64,000 nucleotides of DNA, from contig NZ_AUGY01000026.1 of NCBI RefSeq assembly GCF_000422905.1, positions 1 to 64,000 on the forward strand, read 5' to 3'. Shown in pieces: positions 1 through 8,818 of the stretch (its first letter is position 1; every line of letters starts with the position of its first letter). The DNA comes from Paenibacillus alginolyticus DSM 5050 = NBRC 15375. GTDB lineage: Bacteria; Bacillota; Bacilli; Paenibacillales; NBRC-103111. A model generated the notes under the pieces. That model made no database searches. It was given only the letters and a program-made list of their open reading frames with translations, and was not told the origin of the DNA. The translations under genes and the position numbers were made by a program.

Positions 1-63
1 GACTATCTGCTTCGAACCAACCGACTCTACGAACCCAAGGAGGTGATCCGACAACAGAAATGA
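1..63 (+). CDS. C-terminal end of an unidentified protein (partial)
   Basis: An open frame enters from the left edge and stops with TGA after 20 residues (…RTNRLYEPKEVIRQQK). The residue composition looks like coding sequence, but the piece is too short to assign to a family. The AAGGAGGTGATCC stretch inside it resembles a Shine-Dalgarno or anti-16S sequence, probably by chance. Confidence 0.35.
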   Translation, partial: DYLLRTNRLYEPKEVIRQQK

Positions 64-420
64 CATAACCTTACTCAACCATTCCACCTATTATTTTGGA
101 AATTAGAAAATATTTCCATATAACCAAAATAGGGTGGGTTTAGTTTCGTGCGGCCTTTTTTAGGCTCACCCCCTAAAAAAGTTACGGTTCTTCAAGGTTT
201 TTTCCAATTAAGGTCTTGACATAGTACCGCTGCTCTAATTGCTGACTTTTTTCACATCCACATATTGTAACTGATTCCAGAATGGATGAATAGCATGTTC
301 TGAGTATGATGAAGTCAATTAAAAAAACAAATAAAAAAATTCCTCTTTACATAATGCTTTTCTATATAATAAAATTAATCCAATAAGGTTAGTGGGTAAT
401 TCGATTGGGGACATGACAAC
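64..420. other. Intergenic region, mostly featureless
   Basis: AT-rich spacer between the end of the edge gene and the permease at 421. It contains one inverted repeat (TTTTTTAGG at 156-164 and CCTAAAAAA at 172-180), a possible weak terminator. A TATAAT hexamer at 365-370 has no well-spaced -35. I see no RNA motif or small gene. Confidence 0.4.
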
Positions 421-1188
421 ATGACTTTAAGTGTAATATTTATGGGCGTATTTGTAGGTTTTATGGTCGGATTAACTGGTGTTGGCGGAGCTTCGCTGCT
501 CACCCCTATTTTGATCCTGATTGGTATTCATCCTTCAATTGCCGTGGGAACAGACCTTTTTTATAATTCGATTACAAAGCTTTTTGGCACGATTCAGCAT
601 TGGCGGCAGAAAACGATTGATTTCAAGCTGGTTAAAATGCTCGCTATGGGGAGTATTCCAGGTGTTATCGCAGCTGTTGTTTTTTTGAAATTATTCAATT
701 CGTTCTTTCATAACCAGGAAAATATAATTAAGCATGCACTTGGTTATGTCTTGATTCTGGTAGCCTTTGCTACCTTGTTTAAAGTTTTCTTCGGCCACAA
801 GATCAAAGAAAATCGCTGGCAGCTCCAATCTTTGGAGGAGAAACGAGGACTAACCATTACAATTGGTGCTGTACTGGGTTTTGTTGTAGGGCTTACGTCC
901 ATAGGATCTGGCTCCCTGTACGCTATTGCCATGCTTTACTTTTTCCGCATGAATCCTGCTCAACTCGTAGGAACAGACATTGCTCACGCTTTTTTCCTTG
1001 CAACGACAGCAGGCATTCTGCATGCAAGTATGGGGAATGTGAATTATACACTCGTCCTCAATCTTCTCACCGGTTCTATTCCCGGCGTCGTTATCGGAAG
1101 CATGCTATCCACCAAGGCACCGACCGCTATTCTGCGCACGATTATTGCAAGTCTGGTATTAATTAGCGGCCTTAAATTAATAGGATGA
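421..1188 (+). CDS. Sulfite exporter TauE/SafE (TSUP) family permease
   Basis: Predicted polytopic inner-membrane protein of 255 residues, the usual size for TSUP permeases, which move sulfite, organosulfonates or other small anions. Two internally repeated halves each carry a glycine-rich motif (GLTGVGG near residue 18, GLTSIGSGS near residue 157), with hydrophobic segments throughout. The start at 421 follows a weak GGGG ribosome site; the ATG six bases upstream stops at once. It is a single gene ended by the strong hairpin at 1213-1247. The substrate cannot be told from sequence. Confidence 0.85.
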   Translation: MTLSVIFMGVFVGFMVGLTGVGGASLLTPILILIGIHPSIAVGTDLFYNSITKLFGTIQHWRQKTIDFKLVKMLAMGSIPGVIAAVVFLKLFNSFFHNQENIIKHALGYVLILVAFATLFKVFFGHKIKENRWQLQSLEEKRGLTITIGAVLGFVVGLTSIGSGSLYAIAMLYFFRMNPAQLVGTDIAHAFFLATTAGILHASMGNVNYTLVLNLLTGSIPGVVIGSMLSTKAPTAILRTIIASLVLISGLKLIG

Positions 1189-1212
1189 AGCGCAGCAACG
1201 TGCATCTATACG

Positions 1213-1247
1213 AAGAAGCGTCCGATTAAACCAATCGGACGCTTCTT
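1213..1247. terminator. Bidirectional Rho-independent terminator
   Basis: Perfect 15-bp stem (1213-1227 with 1233-1247) and a 5-base loop between the convergent TSUP and fetB genes. It can serve both. Confidence 0.75.
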
Positions 1248-1300
1248 GCTGATCTCATATCATGTCGTTTTGTGCGGTTCCCCGGGAAATATCCGCTGCT

Positions 1301-2044
1301 TTATTTCAATGTCATTTCCCGAGTAAACCATAATTTATAACTAAGCATGCTTAAAATGATACTTGTAATTGCCGCTGCTGCTGTGAATGCAAACAAAATC
1401 AACATTTGATATCGAACGGCTTCCACAGGATTTGCGCCTGCGATAATCATCCCCGTCATCATTCCAGGCAGCTGTACGAGTCCAACTGTTTTCATTCCGT
1501 CTATCGTCGGAATCATACTTGCCTTCACGGAGCGCTGCAGTGCTTGCTGAATCGCCTGTCTAACCGAGGATCCGAGAGCTAGCAGCGCTTCAATCTCTCC
1601 GCGCGATGATTGCACCTCACGATTCATTTGATTCAAAAACAAGCCACAAACAATCATCGAACTACCAATGGTCATCCCGCTAATCGGGATAATGAACTGG
1701 CTGGTTGGCTTGATAATATGTAAACTGAGCATGAGTGACATTGTTATCGTTTCCGTTACAGCAATCGCTGCAGCTATTCTCCAATATATCCCCTTTAACC
1801 CTTCTCCGCGCTTGCCCGCATTGTGTGTAGCAACCACAATCATAATTGCAATGATCATAAAGTTAAGTCCCCAATGCTCCGTCTGAAAAATAAAGTGAAG
1901 CACATACCCAATGAACAACAGCTGCAAGGCTCCACGAATGGTTCCTACAGCAATGTCCTTCTCAAGCCCAAGCTTCTGCCATTTAGATAAGGCTACTGTA
2001 ATCATGACAAAGGTCAATGTAAAGCCTAACGCTAGCGTAGACAC
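1301..2044 (-). CDS. fetB: FetB/YbbM-type ABC transporter permease (iron export family)
   Basis: Hydrophobic permease of about 247 residues of the UPF0014/FetB family, the membrane partner of the ATPase encoded just upstream. In E. coli FetAB exports iron and relieves oxidative stress. The family-typical motif VATHNAGKRGEGL lies between membrane segments. I place the start at GTG 2044, two bases after the fetA stop and directly behind a GGGGGGAGGGG ribosome site. An upstream in-frame ATG at 2086 lies inside fetA and lacks such a site. Metal specificity is inferred from the family only. Confidence 0.85.
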   Translation of the reverse strand: MSTLALGFTLTFVMITVALSKWQKLGLEKDIAVGTIRGALQLLFIGYVLHFIFQTEHWGLNFMIIAIMIVVATHNAGKRGEGLKGIYWRIAAAIAVTETITMSLMLSLHIIKPTSQFIIPISGMTIGSSMIVCGLFLNQMNREVQSSRGEIEALLALGSSVRQAIQQALQRSVKASMIPTIDGMKTVGLVQLPGMMTGMIIAGANPVEAVRYQMLILFAFTAAAAITSIILSMLSYKLWFTREMTLK

Positions 2045-2046
2045 GT

Positions 2047-2763
2047 CTAACCCCTCCCCCCTTCGACTGAGGGTGTATCCGTCCATTCCAACGAGTCTTC
2101 CGGTACAGATTCAGCTAATAATCCACGATTCAAATACCAGAACCGATTGCCTACCCTCTTGGCTTGCTCCATCTCATGCGTTACCCAAATAAGCCCAGCT
2201 TCCCGCTCTTCAAGCCAATTCATTAGGGTATCTTCGACTGCTTGCTTGCTGTGTGCATCCAGTGCAGAAGTTACTTCATCAAGTAAGAGGATATCCGCTC
2301 CTAGCAGCATTGACCGGACTAATTGAACCCGCTGCTTCTGTCCTCCAGATAAATCAGCCGCCTTCTGAGACCAGCTCAGGTCTCCAAGCCCAACCTGCTC
2401 CATCAAGCTTAGCGCCAATGATTTATCGAAATTACGCTGATGCAGTTTACTCACCAAAGCAAGGTTGTCTGCGACCGTAATAGGCAGCATAACCGGCTGT
2501 TGGGGGACATAACAGACTTTCTTCCGCCACTCACTTGGTCCCCAGCTCGCAACCTGTCGTCCATGCAAGGATAAGCTTCCGCCATCCATGCTTTCTAAGG
2601 TGGACAACATCCGAAGCAGTGTACTCTTCCCTTGGCCGGAAGGACCTAGAATTGCAATTCGATCTTTGGGCATGACGTTCGCACTTATTTGCTCCATTAA
2701 AGGCGACAGGCCTTCATTTGGATGCTTCTTATATAGATTTTCAATAACCAGAATAGGCTGCAG
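2047..2763 (-). CDS. fetA: FetA-type ABC transporter ATP-binding protein
   Basis: Cytoplasmic ATPase of the FetAB transporter. Visible motifs are Walker A GPSGQGKST, signature LSGGQKQR, Walker B ILLLDEVTSALD and the H-loop WVTHE. The first ATG (2697) would remove the first beta-strand of the ABC fold. The frame continues upstream for 22 codons with a typical N-terminus (QPILVIENLYKKH) up to a CTG at 2763, seven bases after GGGAGTG. A TGA lies further upstream in frame and no ATG, GTG or TTG intervenes. The CTG start is therefore the best candidate, giving 238 residues. Translationally close to fetB. Confidence 0.82.
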   Translation of the reverse strand: MQPILVIENLYKKHPNEGLSPLMEQISANVMPKDRIAILGPSGQGKSTLLRMLSTLESMDGGSLSLHGRQVASWGPSEWRKKVCYVPQQPVMLPITVADNLALVSKLHQRNFDKSLALSLMEQVGLGDLSWSQKAADLSGGQKQRVQLVRSMLLGADILLLDEVTSALDAHSKQAVEDTLMNWLEEREAGLIWVTHEMEQAKRVGNRFWYLNRGLLAESVPEDSLEWTDTPSVEGGRG

Positions 2764-2945
2764 TACTTTTCACTCCCATCTATCCAAGTTTACATATATC
2801 CATTTTAATAGTATATCACAGCCATAAATCAACGTGACATTTACCCATTTTTCGCTCGAAATAGGCTTTAGCCTACACCAGTTGACCGACCTTAGGCATA
2901 CTTTGTGATGAATACCCAATGTGATGATAAAGGAGCTACTGCAAT

Positions 2946-3347
2946 ATGCTGCGACTAATGTGTAAAGGGAAGATCCACCGTGCGACGGTAACGGAAGCCG
3001 ATTTGGATTACGTGGGAAGCATTACTATAGATGGTTTATTGATGCGCAAAGCGAACATTTTACCCTATGAAATGGTTCAAGTGACAAGTCTTCGTAACGC
3101 CACCCGGTGGAAAACATACGCGATACCTGCGCCGGAAGGCTGCGGCAAGATCGGTTTGAATGGCCCTCCCGCCCACCTTTTTGCTCCAGGCGACCTCGTT
3201 ATTATTCTTAGTATGGGACTTATGAATGAAACTGAAATTAACAACCTCAAACCTCAAGTGGTTTTCGTAGATGAACGCAACCAACTGCTCCGAGTTGAAG
3301 AACATGATCTAGTTATTTTCAAGCAAGAAGCGAAATCCAATGACTAA
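2946..3347 (+). CDS. panD: Aspartate 1-decarboxylase
   Basis: Pyruvoyl enzyme that converts L-aspartate to beta-alanine for pantothenate and CoA. The self-cleavage site Gly24-Ser25 (YVGSIT) and the E. coli-equivalent Lys9, Arg54 and Tyr58 are all in the expected positions. At 133 residues it has the usual length. The ribosome site AAAGGAG precedes the ATG. panB and panC are not in the window. Its end overlaps the next gene by 8 bases, which suggests translational coupling. Confidence 0.93.
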   Translation: MLRLMCKGKIHRATVTEADLDYVGSITIDGLLMRKANILPYEMVQVTSLRNATRWKTYAIPAPEGCGKIGLNGPPAHLFAPGDLVIILSMGLMNETEINNLKPQVVFVDERNQLLRVEEHDLVIFKQEAKSND

Positions 3348-4095
3348 GCTAAACACAAGCAAATGGACCAAATATAAGCTGCTGCGGAAATCGTCTAAAC
3401 TTAGTGTGAATCTTCCAGAAACAGCATGGCTGCGAGAAAGCTCATTCTGGCGAATGATAAAAAAATACGGTGAAATCATCATTAAACCAACTGGGAGTTA
3501 TGGGGGAAATGGTGTCATTCGGATCAAAAAGATGGATTCTTCCACCTATGAGGTTCAGGATGGCGCTGCGAAGAAAAGCTTTACACAATATAGCCAATTA
3601 AACGCCTATATCAAAAAGAAAGCACTCAATAACAACATTATTCAGCGGCGGATTCCGCTTGCCACGGTGAATGACCGCCCTTTTGATCTCAGAGTGATGG
3701 TGCAGCGCCGTCTGGATTCTCCTTGGGAAGTAACTGGTAAACTGGCCAAAGTAGCCGGAAAGGGCTTTATCGTGACGAATATTCGCCTGAGCAGTGGTAA
3801 GGTCGTATCCTTGGATTATGCTCTCAAATACTCGGAACTCAAAAAGATGCGGGCTGCCGACCTCCATTCACAGCTCGATAAAGTTGCTCTAAAAGCAGCT
3901 CAGCAATTAAGTCCTTATTATTCTTGGGTGCGTACGATGGGGATTGATATGGCTTTGGATAAAGAAGGAAATGTTTGGATTATTGAGGTTAATTTCGCTC
4001 CGATGCTTGAGCTATTTTTGAAGTTGAAGGATAAGTCGATGTTCCAGAAGATGAAGTCATTTCACAAAAGCAAACCAATAAATAGAGTTAATTAA
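3340..4095 (+). CDS. YheC/YheD-type ATP-grasp protein
   Basis: A 251-residue ATP-grasp domain protein related to the endospore-coat-associated YheC/YheD group. The glycine-rich ATP loop IIKPTGSYGGNGV is near residue 50, NDRPFDLRVMVQ near residue 111, and the metal-binding end GNVWIIEVNFAP near residue 210. It is shorter than YheC/YheD (roughly 360-450 residues) and consists almost only of the catalytic fold. ATP-grasp enzymes usually join a carboxylate to an amine or thiol; the substrate is unknown. The start overlaps panD by 8 bases. Confidence 0.8.
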   Translation: MTKLNTSKWTKYKLLRKSSKLSVNLPETAWLRESSFWRMIKKYGEIIIKPTGSYGGNGVIRIKKMDSSTYEVQDGAAKKSFTQYSQLNAYIKKKALNNNIIQRRIPLATVNDRPFDLRVMVQRRLDSPWEVTGKLAKVAGKGFIVTNIRLSSGKVVSLDYALKYSELKKMRAADLHSQLDKVALKAAQQLSPYYSWVRTMGIDMALDKEGNVWIIEVNFAPMLELFLKLKDKSMFQKMKSFHKSKPINRVN

Positions 4096-4120
4096 CTATG
4101 ATAATTAACTGAGGAATTGA

Positions 4121-4182
4121 CGGAGAAATAAACGGAGAAATAATTCGAAAATAAACCAAAAATAAACCGAAAACAAACCAAA
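4121..4182 (+). repeat. Short degenerate AT-rich tandem repeat
   Basis: Intergenic stretch with repeated units resembling GAAATAAAC / AAAATAAACC / GAAAACAAACC. Probably slippage-type low-complexity DNA. Confidence 0.4.
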
Positions 4183-4306
4183 TCAAAAGACACAAGCCGT
4201 TTCCTTATTCTCTTCTTGATAATAGTCTAAATAAGAGTTTGCTATTTCAAAACTCAAATTACAACTACGTTAGTTTTCCTGTTGAAAACTTGGAGGAGGC
4301 CCGGAG

Positions 4307-5512
4307 ATGAACCGATTGGGGCTTTATTGCTCACTATGTTCTGCAAGGCTCCCTTTCCGCTATCAAGAAATGAAATGTGACTGCGGTGGCACTTTATTGG
4401 TCGATTACGACTTGGAGCACATAGCTAGAACGTTAACGAAGGAAGCTTTACAGAAACGCTACCCATCGATGTGGAGATATAAAGAATTGCTTCCAGTGAG
4501 TAACCCTGATTGTATCATCACATTAGGCGAAGGCTGGACGCCACTTCTGCGCATGCAGGAATGGGAGAAGAAGCTGCCTATTAAACGACTATGGATCAAG
4601 AGAGAAGAACAGAACCCTACAGGAAGCTTTAAAGCGAGAGGCTTCTCCGTCGCCGTTTCCTTGCTCAAGGAAGCGGGAGTGACGAAAGCGGCCGTACCCT
4701 CAAATGGAAATGCCGCTGGGGCATTAGCTGCCTATGCTGGACGTGCTGATATCGAGGCTTCCGTCTTTATCCCTAAGGATTGCCCGCCATTAATCGTGGA
4801 CGAATGTCCGTTATATGGAGCAGCCACCTTCCTCGTCGATGGCTACATTCATGATGCAGCAGCAATCATTGAAGCGGGTAAACAAGATCAGGGCTGGGTA
4901 AACGTCGGCACTCTGAAGGAGCCAGGACGTGTAGAAGGCAAGAAAACTATGGGACTTGAGCTCGCCGAGCAACTCGGTTGGACATTCCCCGATGTCATCA
5001 TCTATCCCACCGGCGGCGGCTCCGGGATTATTGGCATGTGGAAAGCTTACCAGGAGCTCAAAGCACTACGCTGGATTGACGGTCCCATGCCAAGGTTCGT
5101 CTGCGTGCAGGAAGAGGGATGTCAGCCCATCGTCGATGGTACAGCATGCAGCCAAACTGCAAGTTCCGTACCTGCCGGAGAAGAAGCAAGTCCGACAGGC
5201 ATGCGCGTACCGAATCCGCCAGACTTGGCGCTCATCCTGTCGATTGTGAAACAAAGCGGCGGCACAGCCATCGCCATCTCCAAAAGCCAAATTGCCGAGG
5301 CGACTCGCACTTTGGGTTCGCAGGGCATTTCCGCGTCCCCCGAAGGCTCGGCAACCTGGGCAGGTCTGCTCGCCCTCTGCGACAGCGGATGGCTGCGCCC
5401 GAGCGATTCCGTTGTGCTTTTTAATACGTCGCACGCGATGAAATATGTGAACTTTGGATCCTTCTCTTCACTTCCGATTATTAGCAGCTATGAGGAGTAT
5501 CTCCGTTTGTAG
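4307..5512 (+). CDS. thrC: Threonine synthase (PLP-dependent)
   Basis: Fold-type II PLP enzyme that converts O-phosphohomoserine to threonine. Cysteine pairs at 8/11 and 24/26 form the N-terminal zinc ribbon seen in many threonine synthases. The PLP lysine is Lys109 (NPTGSFKARG) and the phosphate loop is TGGGSG near residue 230. At 401 residues it is slightly longer than Bacillus ThrC. The start follows GGAGGAGG. No hom or thrB is adjacent, so a paralogous PLP lyase cannot be fully excluded. Confidence 0.85.
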   Translation: MNRLGLYCSLCSARLPFRYQEMKCDCGGTLLVDYDLEHIARTLTKEALQKRYPSMWRYKELLPVSNPDCIITLGEGWTPLLRMQEWEKKLPIKRLWIKREEQNPTGSFKARGFSVAVSLLKEAGVTKAAVPSNGNAAGALAAYAGRADIEASVFIPKDCPPLIVDECPLYGAATFLVDGYIHDAAAIIEAGKQDQGWVNVGTLKEPGRVEGKKTMGLELAEQLGWTFPDVIIYPTGGGSGIIGMWKAYQELKALRWIDGPMPRFVCVQEEGCQPIVDGTACSQTASSVPAGEEASPTGMRVPNPPDLALILSIVKQSGGTAIAISKSQIAEATRTLGSQGISASPEGSATWAGLLALCDSGWLRPSDSVVLFNTSHAMKYVNFGSFSSLPIISSYEEYLRL

Positions 5513-5547
5513 GAAGTAAACTATTAACGTGTTTCTTGGAGGCTTAG

Positions 5548-5578
5548 AGAGGATGGCTTAAATTAGCCATTCTCTTTC
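5548..5578 (+). terminator. Terminator after threonine synthase
   Basis: 11-bp stem (5548-5558 with 5565-5575, one G-U pair) followed by a T-rich stretch. Confidence 0.6.
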
Positions 5579-5762
5579 AGTTTGTTTGGGAGATGAGTAT
5601 TTTTCTTTCTTCTACTTCTACTTCTATTCCTAAACTACAACAGTTCTAGCTCTGCGAGAAGAAACTAAGAAAATTGTTGTACGTTGTACAACTTCTCTCG
5701 TTGCAAACACGGAGAACCCCCTGTAAACAGGTAGACTATTCCTCTATAAGCCCATAAAATCA

Positions 5763-5792
5763 AACAGCCAGGAGGAAACCCTCCCGGCTGTT
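5763..5792 (-). terminator. Terminator of the minus-strand gene at 5805
   Basis: Stem AACAGCC-GGAGG with CCTCC-GGCTGTT and a 4-base loop. The minus strand continues into TTTGATTTTA. Confidence 0.65.
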
Positions 5793-5804
5793 CACTTCTC
5801 AACC

Positions 5805-6440
5805 TTATTGACCCAAATTATTTTCTTCATACAACCGATACATTGCTTGAATTAAAGGCTCGGCCGGGTCACGATTCAATAAATATAACGTCATTAAATA
5901 TTGCAGTGGAAGCGCACACGTATTATTGCCGTCTTCAACAGCTACGAAGCCAGCCTCAAGAACTGGGCCATGCTCCTCATGAAGCTCCAAGTCAACATAG
6001 ATCTTTTGATCAGGGAATTCTTCCCGCACAGTAGCCGCGCAATAAGGAACAATATGTTTATCCAGCAGCTCTTTGGCTTCATCTTCCGATTGTGGCGGAT
6101 TAGGCAGCGGATGATTTTCTGGGCTTCTCAGCAAATCTACGAAGAAGGACGATAGCCATAGCCCTGCATTTGGATTTGTTTGGAAGTTTCTCATAATTTC
6201 ATTCAAGAAAAATCCGCAGGATGTGGACTTTTCATCATTTTTAAGTGTGAAAGCAAACATTGGACCGTAAGTCGGGTTATTGCCGATTTGTCCATCTACT
6301 TCATATTCAGGAAATTGTTCTTTCATTACTTCTTGAATATGCTGAAACCAAGTCATAATGATTTGGGCCTGTTCGCGTTCTTGATCTTGTTCTTGTTCGT
6401 TATCTACTGGAGCTTGAGTATCGATATCTTTTTCTGTCAT
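5805..6440 (-). CDS. Hypothetical acidic protein
   Basis: Soluble, acidic protein of about 211 residues that I do not recognise. A Glu/Gln/Asp-rich N-terminal tail is followed by two similar blocks, each starting with a helix and an EEFP/EQFPEYEV-like strand (KEQFPEYEVDGQIGNNPTYGP and REEFPDQKIYVDLELHEEHGP), suggesting an internal duplication. There is no signal peptide or membrane segment. The start at 6440 (MTEKD) is chosen because AGGAGG lies 11 bases upstream; the in-frame ATG at 6464 overlaps that site. Own terminator at 5763-5792. Confidence 0.7.
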   Translation of the reverse strand: MTEKDIDTQAPVDNEQEQDQEREQAQIIMTWFQHIQEVMKEQFPEYEVDGQIGNNPTYGPMFAFTLKNDEKSTSCGFFLNEIMRNFQTNPNAGLWLSSFFVDLLRSPENHPLPNPPQSEDEAKELLDKHIVPYCAATVREEFPDQKIYVDLELHEEHGPVLEAGFVAVEDGNNTCALPLQYLMTLYLLNRDPAEPLIQAMYRLYEENNLGQ

Positions 6441-6584
6441 TGTGGTTAAAGCCTCCTGAATCATTCAAATTGGCACGAATATTCTTATTGTACCGCATTT
6501 GATCAAGATCAGAAAGCTTATGTTGCATTTTTAAGGACGAATGCGAACAACCCCGACTTCCGAAGCATGAGATCGTTTTTCCGG

Positions 6585-8471
6585 TTACAATCGTTTGGGC
6601 GTCGGCATACCCAGCACTTCCAGAACTTGATGCATGGTGTCTTTATACGTTTGCGTAATCCAAAGGCGATGGGCGATGCTTTCTTCACTGCCTTTTAAGA
6701 CCGGACATACGCTGTAAAAATGGTTAAAAAGTGACGCTAACTCGAAGGCATAATGGCAAAGTACGTTCGGAGCCAATTGCTTAGTAGCAGTTTCCAGTAT
6801 TTCAGGCCAGTAGGCGACGTGCCTCAGAAGGAGGTATTCCTGATCTTCCAAAAGAGTCCCGTCAAGCTTAACCTCCATCCTAAGTAGGCGAATATCTTTC
6901 TTCGCTTTGTCCAAAATACTGTTTGCTCTTGAGTACGCATAAAGTAAGTAAACGCCCGTGTTCCCTGTTATTTCCGTCGCATGCTCCAAGTCAAAAATAA
7001 CTTCCGTTTGCAGCTGATATTTCAGCAAATAATAACGGATCGCAGCCGCGGCTATCGCTCTGCTGGAGATCCCCGCTTTTCTTGAGCGTTTTGCGTCAAT
7101 GACTCTCTCCATGTGATCAAGTAGGTCAGCGACTTTAATCCCAATCCCTTGACGCCCAGACATCGCATAAGAGCTTTTGCCATCCGAAATATCAATACCC
7201 AGGCCTGCAGCAGTATCTGGACTCAAGGAAACGACCCCGTAGCTCACGTGTTTAAGCTGACTAGCCTGCTGTTCATAACCCAGCACTTCAAGAGCTAGCT
7301 TAACCATCTCCTGAGGGTATTGTTGACGATAATCAATGACATTAATGACGATATCCGCTTGCCCGATCGATTTCTTCTTGCCTTGGGGAGCGGTAGACCA
7401 TAGTCCGTCCTCCCATTTTTTATATACAAAATCATTCGGCAGCACTCCGAATTTCCATAAATGATAGGCAATATCCTTCGCTGTGTACGTTAAAATACCA
7501 TTGGAACGAACGAGCACTTTATCCCCTTGATAATCCGCATTTTGCCCGTCAGCAACAGCCCCTTCTTCAACATTCTTCAGCACCCAGCAGCCTGCCAATT
7601 TACCATCTGTCACCCGATGAAACATATTGGTTTGCCTCAGCAGCTCGAAGGTTGTATCCCAGAACCCCGCTCTCACAATACTGCTTTCCCAAACCAGCAC
7701 ATCGTAGTGAATGCCGAATTGCTTCATTTCTTCCAACTGCTCGCGTACGATCCTTTCCGCTACCAATGCCCCCATCCAAGCAAGATTGGAATGCCCGCTC
7801 TCTAGCGCATGAAGTACGGTAGAACGCTGCTCTACAAGCTCCGGCTCCACTTTGTAAGCTTGATTCACCTTCGCGTAGGTCTCCCAACAAAAGTCGCCAA
7901 ATCGATGAAAAGCCTCTTCTGTTTGTGTATGAAGAATGCCCACCACTGTATCCGCTAGTTGATTCCCCAGATCATCGATATAGTTATGCACTTCCACCTG
8001 ATACCCTGCTTGCGTGAGCATGCGTGACAACGAATCACCGATACAGGAATTTCTCAAATGGCCCACGTGGGCAGCTTTATTGGGGTTGATTGAGGTATGT
8101 TCGATCAAAACTTTTGTTTTGTTTCTTTCGTTAACAAGTCCTTTTGCAGTTCCATAATGACCAGAAGACCAGGTGTCCCAATTTATATAAAAGTTCAGAA
8201 ATCCCGGCGGCACCGCAGCCACTTTAGCGAATAAGCCTTGAACAGAGCCGCTTTTTTCTATGCGTTGCTGAAGCTCATGCGCGATTTGCAAAGGAGCCTT
8301 ACGAATTAATTTTGCTAGAAGCATAGCCACATTCGTGCTGTAATCACCGTGCTCTGCGTGAGCTGGGTGCTCTGTCAAGATCTTCAAAGTCGCAGGATGT
8401 TCTATTCCGTACTCTTGAAATAAAACACCTACATGATATTTGATTTCATTTGTTAGAAGCTGCTGAATCAT
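6585..8471 (-). CDS. argS: Arginyl-tRNA synthetase, long atypical form
   Basis: Class I synthetase that charges tRNA-Arg. The HIGH motif appears as HVGH at residues 135-138 after an N-terminal Add-1-like domain. The KMSKS region is degenerate (MSGRQG, 437-442), as is common in ArgRS. A C-terminal DALR-type anticodon-binding domain is visible, with FNHFYSVCPVL near the end. At 628 residues it exceeds the roughly 550-560 of typical bacterial ArgRS. Expression should respond to uncharged tRNA through the T-box at 8528-8762. Good AGGAGG site before the ATG. Whether it is the only ArgRS in the cell cannot be seen here. Confidence 0.9.
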   Translation of the reverse strand: MIQQLLTNEIKYHVGVLFQEYGIEHPATLKILTEHPAHAEHGDYSTNVAMLLAKLIRKAPLQIAHELQQRIEKSGSVQGLFAKVAAVPPGFLNFYINWDTWSSGHYGTAKGLVNERNKTKVLIEHTSINPNKAAHVGHLRNSCIGDSLSRMLTQAGYQVEVHNYIDDLGNQLADTVVGILHTQTEEAFHRFGDFCWETYAKVNQAYKVEPELVEQRSTVLHALESGHSNLAWMGALVAERIVREQLEEMKQFGIHYDVLVWESSIVRAGFWDTTFELLRQTNMFHRVTDGKLAGCWVLKNVEEGAVADGQNADYQGDKVLVRSNGILTYTAKDIAYHLWKFGVLPNDFVYKKWEDGLWSTAPQGKKKSIGQADIVINVIDYRQQYPQEMVKLALEVLGYEQQASQLKHVSYGVVSLSPDTAAGLGIDISDGKSSYAMSGRQGIGIKVADLLDHMERVIDAKRSRKAGISSRAIAAAAIRYYLLKYQLQTEVIFDLEHATEITGNTGVYLLYAYSRANSILDKAKKDIRLLRMEVKLDGTLLEDQEYLLLRHVAYWPEILETATKQLAPNVLCHYAFELASLFNHFYSVCPVLKGSEESIAHRLWITQTYKDTMHQVLEVLGMPTPKRL

Positions 8472-8527
8472 GGAATATTCCTCCTAAATGGATGATGCGA
8501 AGCTAATCATGTTAGTATTGGAGAACG

Positions 8528-8762
8528 CAAAAAAGCCCCCGTCTCTACAATAAGAGACGAGAGCTGTTCATTCCCGCGGTACCACTCTAAGTGTTAAACC
8601 ATTGGTTTAACCACTCCAACGATAACGGCTTATGCCGGATCTCCCTACGTTGACCTTTCGGAAGACCATTTCCCAGGCCCGCTTCACTCTTGACGTTCGT
8701 ACCGGTTCTCACCTGCTCCGGCTCGCTGCGACTGTCCGACAAGAATTACTGTCCTGTTCACC
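8528..8762 (-). promoter_or_regulatory. T-box leader (tRNA-sensing riboswitch) of argS
   Basis: On the minus strand the conserved T-box core GAGTGGTACCGCGGGAAT lies at 8570-8587. It is followed by a terminator (AGCTCTCGTCTC pairing with GAGACGGGGGCT, then TTTTTT, 8530-8562). Stem I begins near 8760 with an AGTA element on its 5' strand and GTGAGAACCGGTAC in the distal loop. The specifier strand reads GTGAAGCGGG, so the specifier is CGG (Arg) or, one base earlier, GCG (Ala). The gene downstream favours Arg. Confidence 0.92.
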
Positions 8763-8818
8763 AATGTTGCTTATGAAATTAAGAATTTACTGAATATTAC
8801 AGCAATAATAATGTGTTG

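Noticed and set aside
41-53. AAGGAGGTGATCC, the complement of the 16S rRNA 3' end
   Set aside because: The flanking sequence does not continue as 16S rRNA on either side; it lies inside an open frame at the window edge.
346-370. TTTACA and TATAAT as a promoter for the TSUP gene
   Set aside because: Spacing is only 13 bases, too short for sigma-A.
5066-5434. Long antisense ORFs within threonine synthase
   Set aside because: Shadow frames of a well-supported gene in GC-rich sequence.
6472-6490. TTGGCACGAATATTC resembling a sigma-54 promoter
   Set aside because: The -12 element is TTCT, not TTGC, and no gene follows on the plus strand.
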